Both the position numbers and the translations under genes were made by a program. A stretch of 64,000 nucleotides of DNA. Origin: Paenibacillus thermotolerans. Lineage in GTDB: Bacteria > Bacillota > Bacilli > Paenibacillales > YIM-B00363. The stretch covers positions 62,610-126,609 of the forward strand of contig NZ_JAQZSG010000005.1 in assembly GCF_028745515.1 (NCBI RefSeq). Direction: 5' to 3'. Positions 35,923 through 44,038 of this stretch are shown here, piece by piece. Position 1 is the first letter of the stretch. Each line of letters begins with the position of its first letter. A model generated the notes under the pieces. It was not told the DNA's origin. It did no database searches and saw only the letters and a list, made by a program, of their open reading frames with translations.

Positions 35923-38577
35923 ATGTTGGGGAAACGTTCAGCGCGCCATGCGCAAAAAATAGCCGCCGCCGCCACGGCCGGCGCATTGCTTTTCGGACAG
36001 CCGCTCATGGTCGTTCATCCGGTATACGCCGCGGAAGCCGCAAATGCGACTACAACGAATGCGGCGCAGCCAAAGACTGCTGTGCCTGTACTAACTTTGG
36101 TAGAAGAACAAATCGTATCGACCGGAGTCGCATTGCGGCACTACGATTGGAACGGGGCGAAGGTTCAGGTGATCGTCGCCGATCTGGCCAATCCGTATGT
36201 GAAGCTGGACGTCATCTCAAGTTCAACCGGCCAGCCGAAGCGGGACGACGTGCTGGATATGAGCAAGAATGCGGGGGCGATTGCGGGCATTAATGCGGAC
36301 TTTTTCGATATGTCCAATTCCCAATCGTCTGCGCTCGGACCCGAAGTAACGGGCGGGAAATTTGTGGCGAGTCCGTCGCAAGGGTTGACCGGCATGTATG
36401 CATTCGGCATTACAAAGGATAATCGCCCGATTATCGACACGTTTAACTTCAAGGGTGTGATTACCGCGGCGGGCGGCCAAACGTTCGCCATATCCGCAGT
36501 AAACAAAACGCCGAGTTCATACGCCATGCACGTCTATACAAGCGCTTGGGGGAGCAAAACTCGGGGCAGCAACGAGAAGACGCCTCCGACCGAGGTGCTC
36601 GTGGAAGACGGAATCGTCAAGCAAATTTCCATCGGAATGCCGATCGACGCGCTTCCGCCTGCGAACGGATTTATTTTACGCGCAACGGGAACGGGCGCCC
36701 AGTTCGTTGAAACCAACGTAAGAATAGGCGAACCGCTTCAAGTATCCTACCAGCTGACTTCGGTGGAGACAGGGACGGTGTATACGCAGGACAGCTTCCA
36801 AATGCTTGTCGGCGGGCATACGATTCTAGTCGCTAACGGGCAAGCGGCCGCCTTTACGAGAGACGTGACGGGACTGGGCCTGAATTCTCCCCGGTCCCGA
36901 TCCGCAGCGGCTTTCTCGCAAGACGGGCGCTATGTGTATCTGGTCGGGGTCGAACGGTACGGGGGCCAGGGCGGCGCAAGTCTGACCGACCTGCAGAAGC
37001 TGCTCATTCAGTTGGGCGCATGGCGGGCGGTCAATTTGGACGGCGGCGGATCGACAACGGTCGTATCCAGGCCGCTCGGCGATTTCCAGCCGACGCTCGT
37101 CAATACGCCGGAAGAAGGAACGCTGCGCAACGTGATTAACGGCATCGGCGTATTTACAACGGCGCCGGCCGGCGAGGTCCAAGGCTTCTTGATCGGCGGT
37201 GCGAGCCTGCTATGGAAAGGCGAAACGGCCGTTTACAAAGCGAAAGCGTACGACACCCACTACAACCCGGTGGATCTTGCGACGCTTGCCGCGGCTCCGG
37301 TCTGGAGTCTGGAAGGCAATAATGCGCTTGTGACGCCCGGCGGCGAGGTAACCGCAACGGCGGCGGGCAATGCGACATTGTCGCTCACATTGGGCGCCGC
37401 TAAACAAACCCAAGCGATCGAGGTGGCGGACGGCAACACAATCGCGAAGTTGAACATTGTAACGGATACGCCGCCGGAGCGCTGGGTGCCGGGCCGCAAT
37501 TACAAATTGACGGTAAATGCGACGCTGCGCGACGGCAGGGAACGCGCAGTTCCGCCGGGGCTGCTCCACTGGGAGCGTCACGGCATAGCCGGGACGATTC
37601 AGGGCGATACGCTTACGTTCACCGGATTTACCCCTGATGCGAAGGAAGCGATGCTGGTTGCACGCTATGACGGCTACAGCACCCTGCTGAACGTTCCGGT
37701 TCCCAAGGAGAAGCTGGTTACCGATTTTGAATCGGTGCCGTGGATGATCACTTCTTCGACGTATCCCGCCATTGCCAAAGGTAGCGTGAAGCTTTCCGAC
37801 GTGTACACGACCGACAATGACGGGGCGAACAAATCGCTTGCGCTGCAGTACGATTTCGAAGCCGGCGACGGTCAAACGAACCTGGCGGCCTACGCCAACC
37901 TGAACGGCGAGAACGGCATAACGCTGTCGGGGACGCCGACCGCCATTCATGCCGACATTTACGGCGACGGCAACGGGGGCTGGCTGCGCGGAGAGTTTGT
38001 CGACAAGAACGGCAAGCTTGTATTAATTACATTTGCAGATAAGATCGATTGGTTCGGATGGCGCACGGTAGCGATCGATTTAACGAACACGGGGGCGCTC
38101 AAGCTGAAGCGGATATACGTTGTAAGCAAGGCGAAAATCAAAGGCGAGATCGCGATCGACAACCTGAAGCTTGCATACCCGGAAGAGCCGAAGCCGGCGG
38201 CGCCGCAAGTGAAAATGACGATCGGCAAAACTACCGTAACGGTCGGCGATCAAGCGCAAAAGCTCGATCAGCCGCCGATTGTAGAGAACAACCGCACGTA
38301 TGTGCCGCTGCGTTTTATCGTGGATGCGCTTGGCGGAGAACTGAACTGGAATCAGACGGAGAAGAAGGTGACGGTCCGCAGAGGCGGCCACTTGATCGAA
38401 CTGTGGGTCGACCGGCTCGAACTGATCGCCGACGGCGAGCGGATTACGTCCGATGCGGCGCCGATCGTGCGCAAGGGAAGAACGCTGCTCCCGGTCCGCC
38501 TTGTGACGGAGCAGCTCGGATTAACGGTCGATTGGAATCAAAAAGCACGCGAGGTCACCATCAAAGAAGGACAGTGA
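35923..38577 (+). CDS. Exported NAGPA-type phosphodiester glycosidase with C-terminal stalk domain
   Basis: The protein has 884 residues. Signal peptide about 1-37. A NAGPA (phosphodiester alpha-N-acetylglucosaminidase-like) domain covers about 110-410, with 'GAIAGINADFFDMSNSQSS' early and 'WRAVNLDGGGSTTVVSRPLG' then 'RNVINGIGVF' at the end. The enzyme class cleaves GlcNAc-phosphodiesters, so a wall polymer or exopolysaccharide substrate is plausible. Then come an Ig-like part (about 415-590), a carbohydrate-binding-like beta domain (about 595-750) and two copper-amine-oxidase-type stalk repeats (about 765-884: 'NRTYVPLRFIVDALGGELNW', 'GRTLLPVRLVTEQLGLTVDW'). ATG 35923 follows 'ataggagaga'. 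It precedes degS by a short gap. Confidence 0.88.
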   Translation: MLGKRSARHAQKIAAAATAGALLFGQPLMVVHPVYAAEAANATTTNAAQPKTAVPVLTLVEEQIVSTGVALRHYDWNGAKVQVIVADLANPYVKLDVISSSTGQPKRDDVLDMSKNAGAIAGINADFFDMSNSQSSALGPEVTGGKFVASPSQGLTGMYAFGITKDNRPIIDTFNFKGVITAAGGQTFAISAVNKTPSSYAMHVYTSAWGSKTRGSNEKTPPTEVLVEDGIVKQISIGMPIDALPPANGFILRATGTGAQFVETNVRIGEPLQVSYQLTSVETGTVYTQDSFQMLVGGHTILVANGQAAAFTRDVTGLGLNSPRSRSAAAFSQDGRYVYLVGVERYGGQGGASLTDLQKLLIQLGAWRAVNLDGGGSTTVVSRPLGDFQPTLVNTPEEGTLRNVINGIGVFTTAPAGEVQGFLIGGASLLWKGETAVYKAKAYDTHYNPVDLATLAAAPVWSLEGNNALVTPGGEVTATAAGNATLSLTLGAAKQTQAIEVADGNTIAKLNIVTDTPPERWVPGRNYKLTVNATLRDGRERAVPPGLLHWERHGIAGTIQGDTLTFTGFTPDAKEAMLVARYDGYSTLLNVPVPKEKLVTDFESVPWMITSSTYPAIAKGSVKLSDVYTTDNDGANKSLALQYDFEAGDGQTNLAAYANLNGENGITLSGTPTAIHADIYGDGNGGWLRGEFVDKNGKLVLITFADKIDWFGWRTVAIDLTNTGALKLKRIYVVSKAKIKGEIAIDNLKLAYPEEPKPAAPQVKMTIGKTTVTVGDQAQKLDQPPIVENNRTYVPLRFIVDALGGELNWNQTEKKVTVRRGGHLIELWVDRLELIADGERITSDAAPIVRKGRTLLPVRLVTEQLGLTVDWNQKAREVTIKEGQ

Positions 38578-38620
38578 CATTGTTGCGGGAAACATTTTCA
38601 TCATGAAGGAAGGTTCGGCC

Positions 38621-39772
38621 TTGGACAGTCAAATCGATTCCATTGAACGGGTGTTAAAGCATGCAACGGATGTTATGGAAAACAGCAAATACCAAATTTT
38701 CGAGATTTGCGAGGCGGCACGGCAAGAGAGGGAGTCGCTGAATAAAGAGCTCGAAAAGGTGTTTGCGGAGCTGGACGCCACGATTGCGACGGTAGACAAA
38801 CTGGAGGCGGAATTGCGGCGGGCGCGGGCGCGTTTGGTTGAGGTCAGCCGCGACTTCCAGCGCTACAAGGAAAAGGATATCCGCGAAGCGTATGAAAATG
38901 CGAACCGGCTGCAATCGTCATTATCCGTAAACCGCGAGAAGGAAGAAAATTTGAAGGCAAGGCGAGACGAGCTTCATAAGCGCATCCGCAACATCGAACG
39001 GACGATCAATCGAGCGGAAAGCTTGTTTTCCCAAATGAACGTGGTGCTCGAGTATTTGTCCGGCGATTTGACAAAGGTGCCAAGCTTGCTGGAATCGGCT
39101 AAAAACCGACAGCTGATCGGACTCAAGATCATTATGGCGCAAGAGGAAGAGCGGAAGCGGATCGCCCGTGAAATTCACGACGGACCGGCGCAGTCGCTCG
39201 CGAACCTGATCCTCCGGACGGAAATTGCGGAGCGCATGCTGGCCATGGGCGAAACCGCCGTCGTAAAAGAGGAGCTGGCCGATCTGAAAAGCCAGGTGCG
39301 GACGGAGCTTGAAGAGGTGCGGAAAATTATCTTCAATCTTCGGCCGATGGCGCTGGACGACTTAGGGCTCACGCCCACCATTCGCAAGCTGACCCAAGAC
39401 TTCGAGGAGAAGACGAAGCTGCGCACCAAGCTCGAGGTGAAGGGTAGGGAGCGGCGGCTCGAATCCGGAATGGAGGCGGCTCTGTTCCGGCTGGTGCAGG
39501 AAGCGCTGTCCAATATTTTGAAGCACGCGCAGGCGACCTACGTGTTTGTGGAGCTGACTTTTGGCGCGGAATCGGTTCAATTGATCATTCAGGATAACGG
39601 CGTCGGCTTTGACGTGACCCGCTTGGGGCGCAGACTGTCGAGCGACGGGGGACATTTCGGCCTTGTGGGTATGAAAGAACGAGTTCAGCTGCTGGAAGGA
39701 AAATTCAATCTCGAATCGAATGTTAATGCAGGAACCAAAATCACGATCGAAGTGCCGTTCGTCGAATTGTAG
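38621..39772 (+). CDS. degS: Sensor histidine kinase DegS
   Basis: DegS is the cytoplasmic kinase that phosphorylates DegU, controlling motility, exoenzymes, competence and biofilm formation. About 383 residues. The N-terminal half is a long coiled-coil sensor domain (DUF/DegS-type); then the H-box 'RIAREIHDGPAQSLANLIL' (HisKA_3) and HATPase_c with 'LVQEALSNILKHAQAT' (N-box), 'IIQDNGVGFDVTRLG' and 'GGHFGLVGMKERVQLL'. No membrane helix is seen, as expected. TTG 38621 is preferred (aaggaagg at 38605-38612); ATG 38603 is in frame without a ribosome site. Confidence 0.95.
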   Translation: MDSQIDSIERVLKHATDVMENSKYQIFEICEAARQERESLNKELEKVFAELDATIATVDKLEAELRRARARLVEVSRDFQRYKEKDIREAYENANRLQSSLSVNREKEENLKARRDELHKRIRNIERTINRAESLFSQMNVVLEYLSGDLTKVPSLLESAKNRQLIGLKIIMAQEEERKRIAREIHDGPAQSLANLILRTEIAERMLAMGETAVVKEELADLKSQVRTELEEVRKIIFNLRPMALDDLGLTPTIRKLTQDFEEKTKLRTKLEVKGRERRLESGMEAALFRLVQEALSNILKHAQATYVFVELTFGAESVQLIIQDNGVGFDVTRLGRRLSSDGGHFGLVGMKERVQLLEGKFNLESNVNAGTKITIEVPFVEL

Positions 39773-39787
39773 AGGAGGATGTAAACC

Positions 39788-40522
39788 ATGCTGGAACGCA
39801 CTGCCACGAACATGACCGAGGTGAGGATCATTCTCGCCGACGACCACTCGCTGTTTCGTGAAGGTTTGAAGAGAATTCTGAATATGGAGCCGGGCTTGCG
39901 CGTCATCGCCGAATGCGGCGACGGACAGCAGGTTGTGGATAAATGCCGCGAGCTTTCCCCGGACGTTCTGCTGCTCGATATCAATATGCCGATTGCGAAC
40001 GGCGTTGAAGTGACGCAGACGCTGCATCATTCGATGCCTGAGCTTAAAATCATTATTCTATCGATTCATGACGACGAGAGCTATGTGTTTGAAACGCTGC
40101 GCAAGGGCGCGTCCGGGTATTTGCTCAAGGATACGGAGACGGAAACGCTGATCGAAGCGATCCGCACGGTAATCGCAGGCCACGCATATATTCATCCGCG
40201 GGTGACGGGCAAGCTGATCTCGCAAATCCGGAGAATGACGGACACGGATACCGAGCAGGAAACGGCTGTGACGGGCGAGGTGTTCCAGCAGGGGCTCGGC
40301 GTGCGATTTATTCATACGGACGACAATCCGTTGACGAAGCGGGAAGCCGAGGTGCTGCGACTGATGGCGGAAGGCAAGAGCAACCGCGGGATCGGCGATT
40401 ATTTGTTCATCAGCGAGAAGACGGTTAAGAATCATGTGAGCAGCATTTTGCAGAAAATGCATGTTGACGACCGAACGCAAGCGGTTATTATCGCGATCAA
40501 GAACGGCTGGGTGACCTTGTAA
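39788..40522 (+). CDS. degU: Response regulator DegU
   Basis: This NarL/FixJ-type regulator has 244 residues and pairs with DegS. Receiver domain about 10-130: acidic pair Asp18/Asp19 in 'ILADDHSLFREGLKRIL', phosphorylated Asp64 in 'VLLLDINMP', Lys in 'GYLLKDTE'. LuxR-type helix-turn-helix near the C-terminus: 'LTKREAEVLRLMAEGKSNRG' and 'ISEKTVKNHVSSILQKM'. It begins 15 bases after degS with 'gaggagga'. In this window it stands next to the motility and comF genes it controls in Bacillus. Confidence 0.97.
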   Translation: MLERTATNMTEVRIILADDHSLFREGLKRILNMEPGLRVIAECGDGQQVVDKCRELSPDVLLLDINMPIANGVEVTQTLHHSMPELKIIILSIHDDESYVFETLRKGASGYLLKDTETETLIEAIRTVIAGHAYIHPRVTGKLISQIRRMTDTDTEQETAVTGEVFQQGLGVRFIHTDDNPLTKREAEVLRLMAEGKSNRGIGDYLFISEKTVKNHVSSILQKMHVDDRTQAVIIAIKNGWVTL

Positions 40523-40628
40523 GAGGAAAACCGGCATGTGGCGGCGGCGCTAGGCTGTGACGGGCGGTACCGGGCGGATGCCGGGCACGTCGGCGCAGCG
40601 GGCAGGCTTTTCCACGTTCGACCTGTCA

Positions 40629-40669
40629 CCTCCTTATCTTCGGCGGCATATGTTGAAGACATAAGGAGG
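40629..40669 (+). promoter_or_regulatory. Hairpin sequestering the Shine-Dalgarno of the 40678 gene
   Basis: CCTCCTTATCTTC (40629-40641) pairs with 40655-40669, giving 13 bp with a 2-base bulge and a 13-base loop. The 3' arm contains the SD 'aaggagg' (40663-40669) of the gene starting at 40678. The fold would hide the ribosome site. Confidence 0.55.
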
Positions 40670-40677
40670 GAGCAGCG

Positions 40678-41094
40678 ATGGTGGAAGAATTGCTTGCCAT
40701 TGCCGCGGCTTACGGACTTGGGATCTGCCTCATGCACTTACTATACGGCCGCTTTAAGCGTGAGGCGTTCCACATCGTGCTGGTGACGAATGACGCCGGT
40801 TCGTCTATTGAGTGGCATTTGCGTTCGATCGCGTTGATGAGCTGGCTGCGTTCGCGCGATACGGTCGTTACGGTGCTGGACGAAGGCTCGACCGACGATA
40901 CGGTCCTGATCGCCATGCGGCTTGCCGGCAGCTCGCGGATGCGTTCTCGCGTCATTTCCGCGGCATCGGCGGAAGAGGCGGAACGGTGGCTTCACGAGCA
41001 ATCGGGCGGCGTCGACCAAGTGATCCGTCTGAACGGCGCGGCCGGTGTTGCAGGGGGCGGGGGAAAAGCTCCCGGAGCGGCATCCGTGTCCTAA
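40678..41094 (+). CDS. Small GT2-fold-like membrane protein, unknown function
   Basis: The protein has 138 residues. One hydrophobic N-terminal helix (about 4-22) is followed by a domain resembling the first half of a family 2 glycosyltransferase: 'FHIVLVTNDAGSSIEWHLRS' and 'VVTVLDEGSTDDTVLIAMRL' echo 'VIVVDDGSTDDT'. The DxD metal motif and acceptor half are missing, so it is unlikely to be a complete enzyme. The C-terminus is Gly/Ala-rich. A strong SD (aaggaggg) 7 bases upstream lies within a hairpin. The function is unknown. Confidence 0.7.
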   Translation: MVEELLAIAAAYGLGICLMHLLYGRFKREAFHIVLVTNDAGSSIEWHLRSIALMSWLRSRDTVVTVLDEGSTDDTVLIAMRLAGSSRMRSRVISAASAEEAERWLHEQSGGVDQVIRLNGAAGVAGGGGKAPGAASVS

Positions 41095-41147
41095 GACGCG
41101 AAAGCGTTGTCAATTGTGGCGCAATTGTGGCGGATGCTTGACATGGG

Positions 41148-41231
41148 TTGTCATGTAATCAGGACAGCGATATAATGAAGACAGTGAAGCACACTTTTTT
41201 GAGGAATCGTCCTCGGGGAAGTGTGTTTTTT
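41148..41231 (+). promoter_or_regulatory. Strong promoter with immediate terminator (small RNA or attenuator)
   Basis: TTGTCA (41148-41153), 17 bases, TATAAT (41171-41176). About 14 bases after the -10, a continuous 16-bp stem begins (41190-41205 with 41210-41225, four G-U pairs, loop ATCG), followed by a T6 run (41226-41231). The expected RNA would be about 48 bases. The nearest gene downstream starts at 41599. Confidence 0.6.
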
Positions 41232-41348
41232 ATTTTTCGGCGAAGTTTGAAGGACCGGCATCTAGCCTCTGTTAGTCTTTTGTCGTGTCATTCTCCAGCC
41301 GTTTCCGGACGAATCCCCGCAAGCCGAACCTCCGCCGATCGGAGAGGG

Positions 41349-41544
41349 CAGATAGCGGATGCAGACGTACTTATATGCCATGAGAGAGGCGGTGGAACGG
41401 GGAATAGCGGATTCGAAGGTATTTATTTTGGTGGCGGCAGGCAGTTGGGGAGGTGTATCGAGTCAGATAGCGGATGCAGACGTACTTATATGCCATGAGA
41501 GAGGCAGTGGTACAGGGAATAGCGGATTCGAAGGCATTTATTTT
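41349..41544 (+). repeat. 81-bp direct duplication upstream of the nuclease-like gene
   Basis: Two 81-base copies, 41349-41429 and 41464-41544, start 115 bases apart and differ at only a few positions. Each contains an ATG (41359, 41474) opening the same reading frame 'MQTYLYAMREAV...GIADSK'. Copy 2 gives a 32-codon frame ending at 41572; copy 1 reads on out of phase to 41598. Neither has a clear ribosome site. They look like gene-start remnants. The rest of 41232-41598 holds nothing that I recognise. Confidence 0.7.
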
Positions 41545-41598
41545 CGAAGGGGATGGAGGGTGGAACTCTTAATATCTTCCGGAAAAAGGAGGCTATAG

Positions 41599-42282
41599 AT
41601 GGATAAGTTTGAAAAAGCATATAAGGAATGGTTGGCTTTCCACAAGTCTCAAAGTAAAGGTGAAAGACTGCGCCGTCTGGAAGAAGGCCATGGAGAACCG
41701 GAAAAACTCTTCCTTAAGAACGTATGGTGGGAAGTCGTAGGGAATCTTGAATATTTGCATCCTGAGTATGAGGTTGTTGACTTCAAGGGCGGACCCCGGT
41801 TTATCGATTACGCATATATACGCAGATACCATAAGATAGCATGGGAAATACTCGGATTCGGCCCTCACTGGAGAGATATAGACCGTTGGAAGTTCGGTGA
41901 TGATTGGGTGCGACACTGCGATCTGGTAAACGATGATTGGATAGTTATGCCGTTCGCCTACGATTATATCGATAAAAAGCCGCGAATTTGTCAACGAATC
42001 GTTCAGCAGACGTTAGGCAGGTTGTTCGGAATGGGCCAGGATGAAAGCAATAGTTGGAGGTTAACCGTTTACGAGGAAAGATTGATCCGCCGGATAAAAC
42101 AGGCTGAGATAACAAGAGTTACACCGAACGATGCCAGTCGGTTAGTCGGCCTTGAGGCCAGGGCAGCGAGGGGAGTCTTAAAATCGCTTAGCAATAAAGG
42201 AATTCTTTCTCCGGATCAGAACGCCGAAAGAACAAGAGTATACTCGCTTGCAAAGGATCTTTCGAGGATACAGCTATACTAA
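41599..42282 (+). CDS. Nuclease-like protein with C-terminal winged-helix-like region
   Basis: The protein has 227 residues. The middle part (about 50-135) has the layout of a PD-(D/E)xK/Vsr-like endonuclease core: 'GGPRFIDYAYIRRYHKIAWE' (Asp, then Glu), 'ILGFGPHWRDIDRWKFGDDW' and 'NDDWIVMPFAYDYI'. In the EIDG-type relatives I recall, the second acid pair is E-x-D; here it is 'EILG', so activity is uncertain. The C-terminal ~75 residues ('ITRVTPNDASRLVGLEARAA', 'GVLKSLSNKGILS') look like a winged helix. SD 'aaaggagg' is 7 bases before ATG. It stands directly before comFA. Function assignment is by fold resemblance only. Confidence 0.6.
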   Translation: MDKFEKAYKEWLAFHKSQSKGERLRRLEEGHGEPEKLFLKNVWWEVVGNLEYLHPEYEVVDFKGGPRFIDYAYIRRYHKIAWEILGFGPHWRDIDRWKFGDDWVRHCDLVNDDWIVMPFAYDYIDKKPRICQRIVQQTLGRLFGMGQDESNSWRLTVYEERLIRRIKQAEITRVTPNDASRLVGLEARAARGVLKSLSNKGILSPDQNAERTRVYSLAKDLSRIQLY

Positions 42283-42307
42283 TTGCTTGATATGGAGGTG
42301 AATAATA

Positions 42308-44038
42308 CTGCGGGGTTACTGCTACGGTGTGGACGACGGAAGCGGTTGGAGCTGGCGCGTTTCGGTATCGTTGGATGCCGATTTAGCTTGGTGGGCGAGC
42401 AAGGGAATCAAGCGGATCTGGGTGAGAACACTTGTGAAAATGTCGCTGGGACAAGCCTTCGAGTGGGTGGAGCAGCAGCGCGGAGGGAGTGCGTTGGTGC
42501 CGGACGATGAGGGTGAGTGGGTGCCATGCTCGCCACGAGCGGAGGCTGGCATCTCTCTGAGCGGTTACCGGAGATTGATTGAAGTATTGGAGGGCAGGTG
42601 CCTTCTACGGGAGGAGATGGAGCCGTTTCTATCCTATCATGGGCTGCCGGAGGATGAGGAGACATGGCTGTACTTTGTGCAGCAAGGTGTGCTGGAAGGA
42701 ACGATTCGAATCCGGCACGGCGTGGAGCGGGAGAAGAGGAGGCGCGGGCTGTTTGGAGTACAGGGCAAAATTGCTTACCGTTGCGTTCGATGCGGAAGCG
42801 GGGAAGAGCGGCTGCATCGAACGCCATGTCCTCACTGCGGTACGAATTGCCCGTATTGTGAAGCTTGCTTGACGATGGGCAGGGTGCGGTTTTGCGGATT
42901 GCTGGTACAGGGATTGCGGCGAGGCAGGGACACACTGAACGTAGCCGGCGCTTCGCATGAAGAGGTTGCTAAACAGTGGAGCCTGAGCCCCGCGCAGTCG
43001 GATGCGGCATGGCAGGCGCTGCGGTTCTTGAAAGAAGGGGGCCGCAGCGGCCATTCGTTTTTGCTGTGGGCTGTGACCGGAGCAGGTAAGACGGAAATGA
43101 TGTTTCCGCTCGCGGATCATGTGCTCCGTGGCGGCGGGCGTGTATTGATCGCAACACCTCGAAAGGACGTCGTACTCGAGCTGCAACCGAGAATACAGGC
43201 GGCGTTCCCGATGAAGAGAGTTGTAACCCTCTACGGTGGAAGCCGCGAACGATGGGAGAGCGGGGATATTATCCTGGCCACGACGCATCAATTGTATCGG
43301 TTCCGCGAAGCGTTCGATCTTGCGGTCGTTGACGAGATCGACGCATTTCCTTTCCACGGCGACAAGCAGCTGCTTCATGCGGCGAGGGAGGCATGCGCTA
43401 GGAACGGCAAGTTCATCCTGCTCTCGGCAACGCCGCCCAAACAGCTGCGCCTGCTCGCGGAACGCGGCCGGCTGCCGCACGCCAAGGTGTGCGTGCGGTT
43501 TCACAGGCATCCTCTGCCGGTGCCCCGGCGTATATGCATCCCGCCGCTAAGGCGGTTCTCGGCGGCAGCGGCGGGATTGCCTATGCCGCTGAAGCACGCT
43601 ATGCGGAATAGCATCGATCGAGACGCCCAGCTGTTTGTGTTTGTGCCTCATATCGAATCCATTCCGGGACTTGTGCGAATGATAAGTTCCGCATTTCCGC
43701 ATGTCAGCGTAGAAGGGACGTCCTCTAAGGATAGCGACCGTTCGGTTAAGGTGGAGCATTTTCGCGGGAAGGATATTCGGATCATTGTGACCACGACCAT
43801 ACTGGAGAGAGGGGTAACCGTTCCGAAAACCGATGTGTTCATTATCGATGCTGACAGCCCGCTCTTTGACGATGCGTCGCTGATCCAAATGGCCGGGCGC
43901 GCGGGACGCAAGCTTGAGGATCCGCAGGGGCATGTATATTTTTGCGCGGCGGATTGGACGAAGGGGCAGCGGGATGCGGTGCGTCAAATTCGCGATATGA
44001 ACGCACTAGCGCGGAAGAAAGGATATCTCGTTTCATGA
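42308..44038 (+). CDS. comFA: ComF operon DNA helicase/translocase ComFA
   Basis: ComFA is an ATP-driven superfamily 2 protein that helps pull transforming DNA through the membrane. About 576 residues. A zinc-binding region (about 145-195) has 'CVRCGSGEE', 'CPHCGTNCPYCEAC' and a later Cys. Helicase motifs: Walker A 'AVTGAGKTEMMF', DEAD-like 'VVDEIDAFPFHGD', 'LLSATPPKQL' and motif VI 'QMAGRAGRKLED'. The frame opens after a TGA at 42299-42301; the best ribosome site (ggaggtg, 42294-42300) is 7 bases before CTG 42308, so translation probably begins at CTG. GTG 42329 is the alternative but has no ribosome site. The stop overlaps comFC (ATGA). No comFB is present between them. Confidence 0.92.
   Translation: MRGYCYGVDDGSGWSWRVSVSLDADLAWWASKGIKRIWVRTLVKMSLGQAFEWVEQQRGGSALVPDDEGEWVPCSPRAEAGISLSGYRRLIEVLEGRCLLREEMEPFLSYHGLPEDEETWLYFVQQGVLEGTIRIRHGVEREKRRRGLFGVQGKIAYRCVRCGSGEERLHRTPCPHCGTNCPYCEACLTMGRVRFCGLLVQGLRRGRDTLNVAGASHEEVAKQWSLSPAQSDAAWQALRFLKEGGRSGHSFLLWAVTGAGKTEMMFPLADHVLRGGGRVLIATPRKDVVLELQPRIQAAFPMKRVVTLYGGSRERWESGDIILATTHQLYRFREAFDLAVVDEIDAFPFHGDKQLLHAAREACARNGKFILLSATPPKQLRLLAERGRLPHAKVCVRFHRHPLPVPRRICIPPLRRFSAAAAGLPMPLKHAMRNSIDRDAQLFVFVPHIESIPGLVRMISSAFPHVSVEGTSSKDSDRSVKVEHFRGKDIRIIVTTTILERGVTVPKTDVFIIDADSPLFDDASLIQMAGRAGRKLEDPQGHVYFCAADWTKGQRDAVRQIRDMNALARKKGYLVS

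Noticed and set aside
41349-41544. CRISPR array or insertion-sequence ends
   Set aside because: Only two copies, 81 bases long, no regular spacers, no terminal inverted repeats and no transposase or cas genes nearby.
42629-43510. 293-codon - strand frame opposite comFA
   Set aside because: Overlaps the well-supported helicase motifs of comFA on the other strand; composition is not protein-like.
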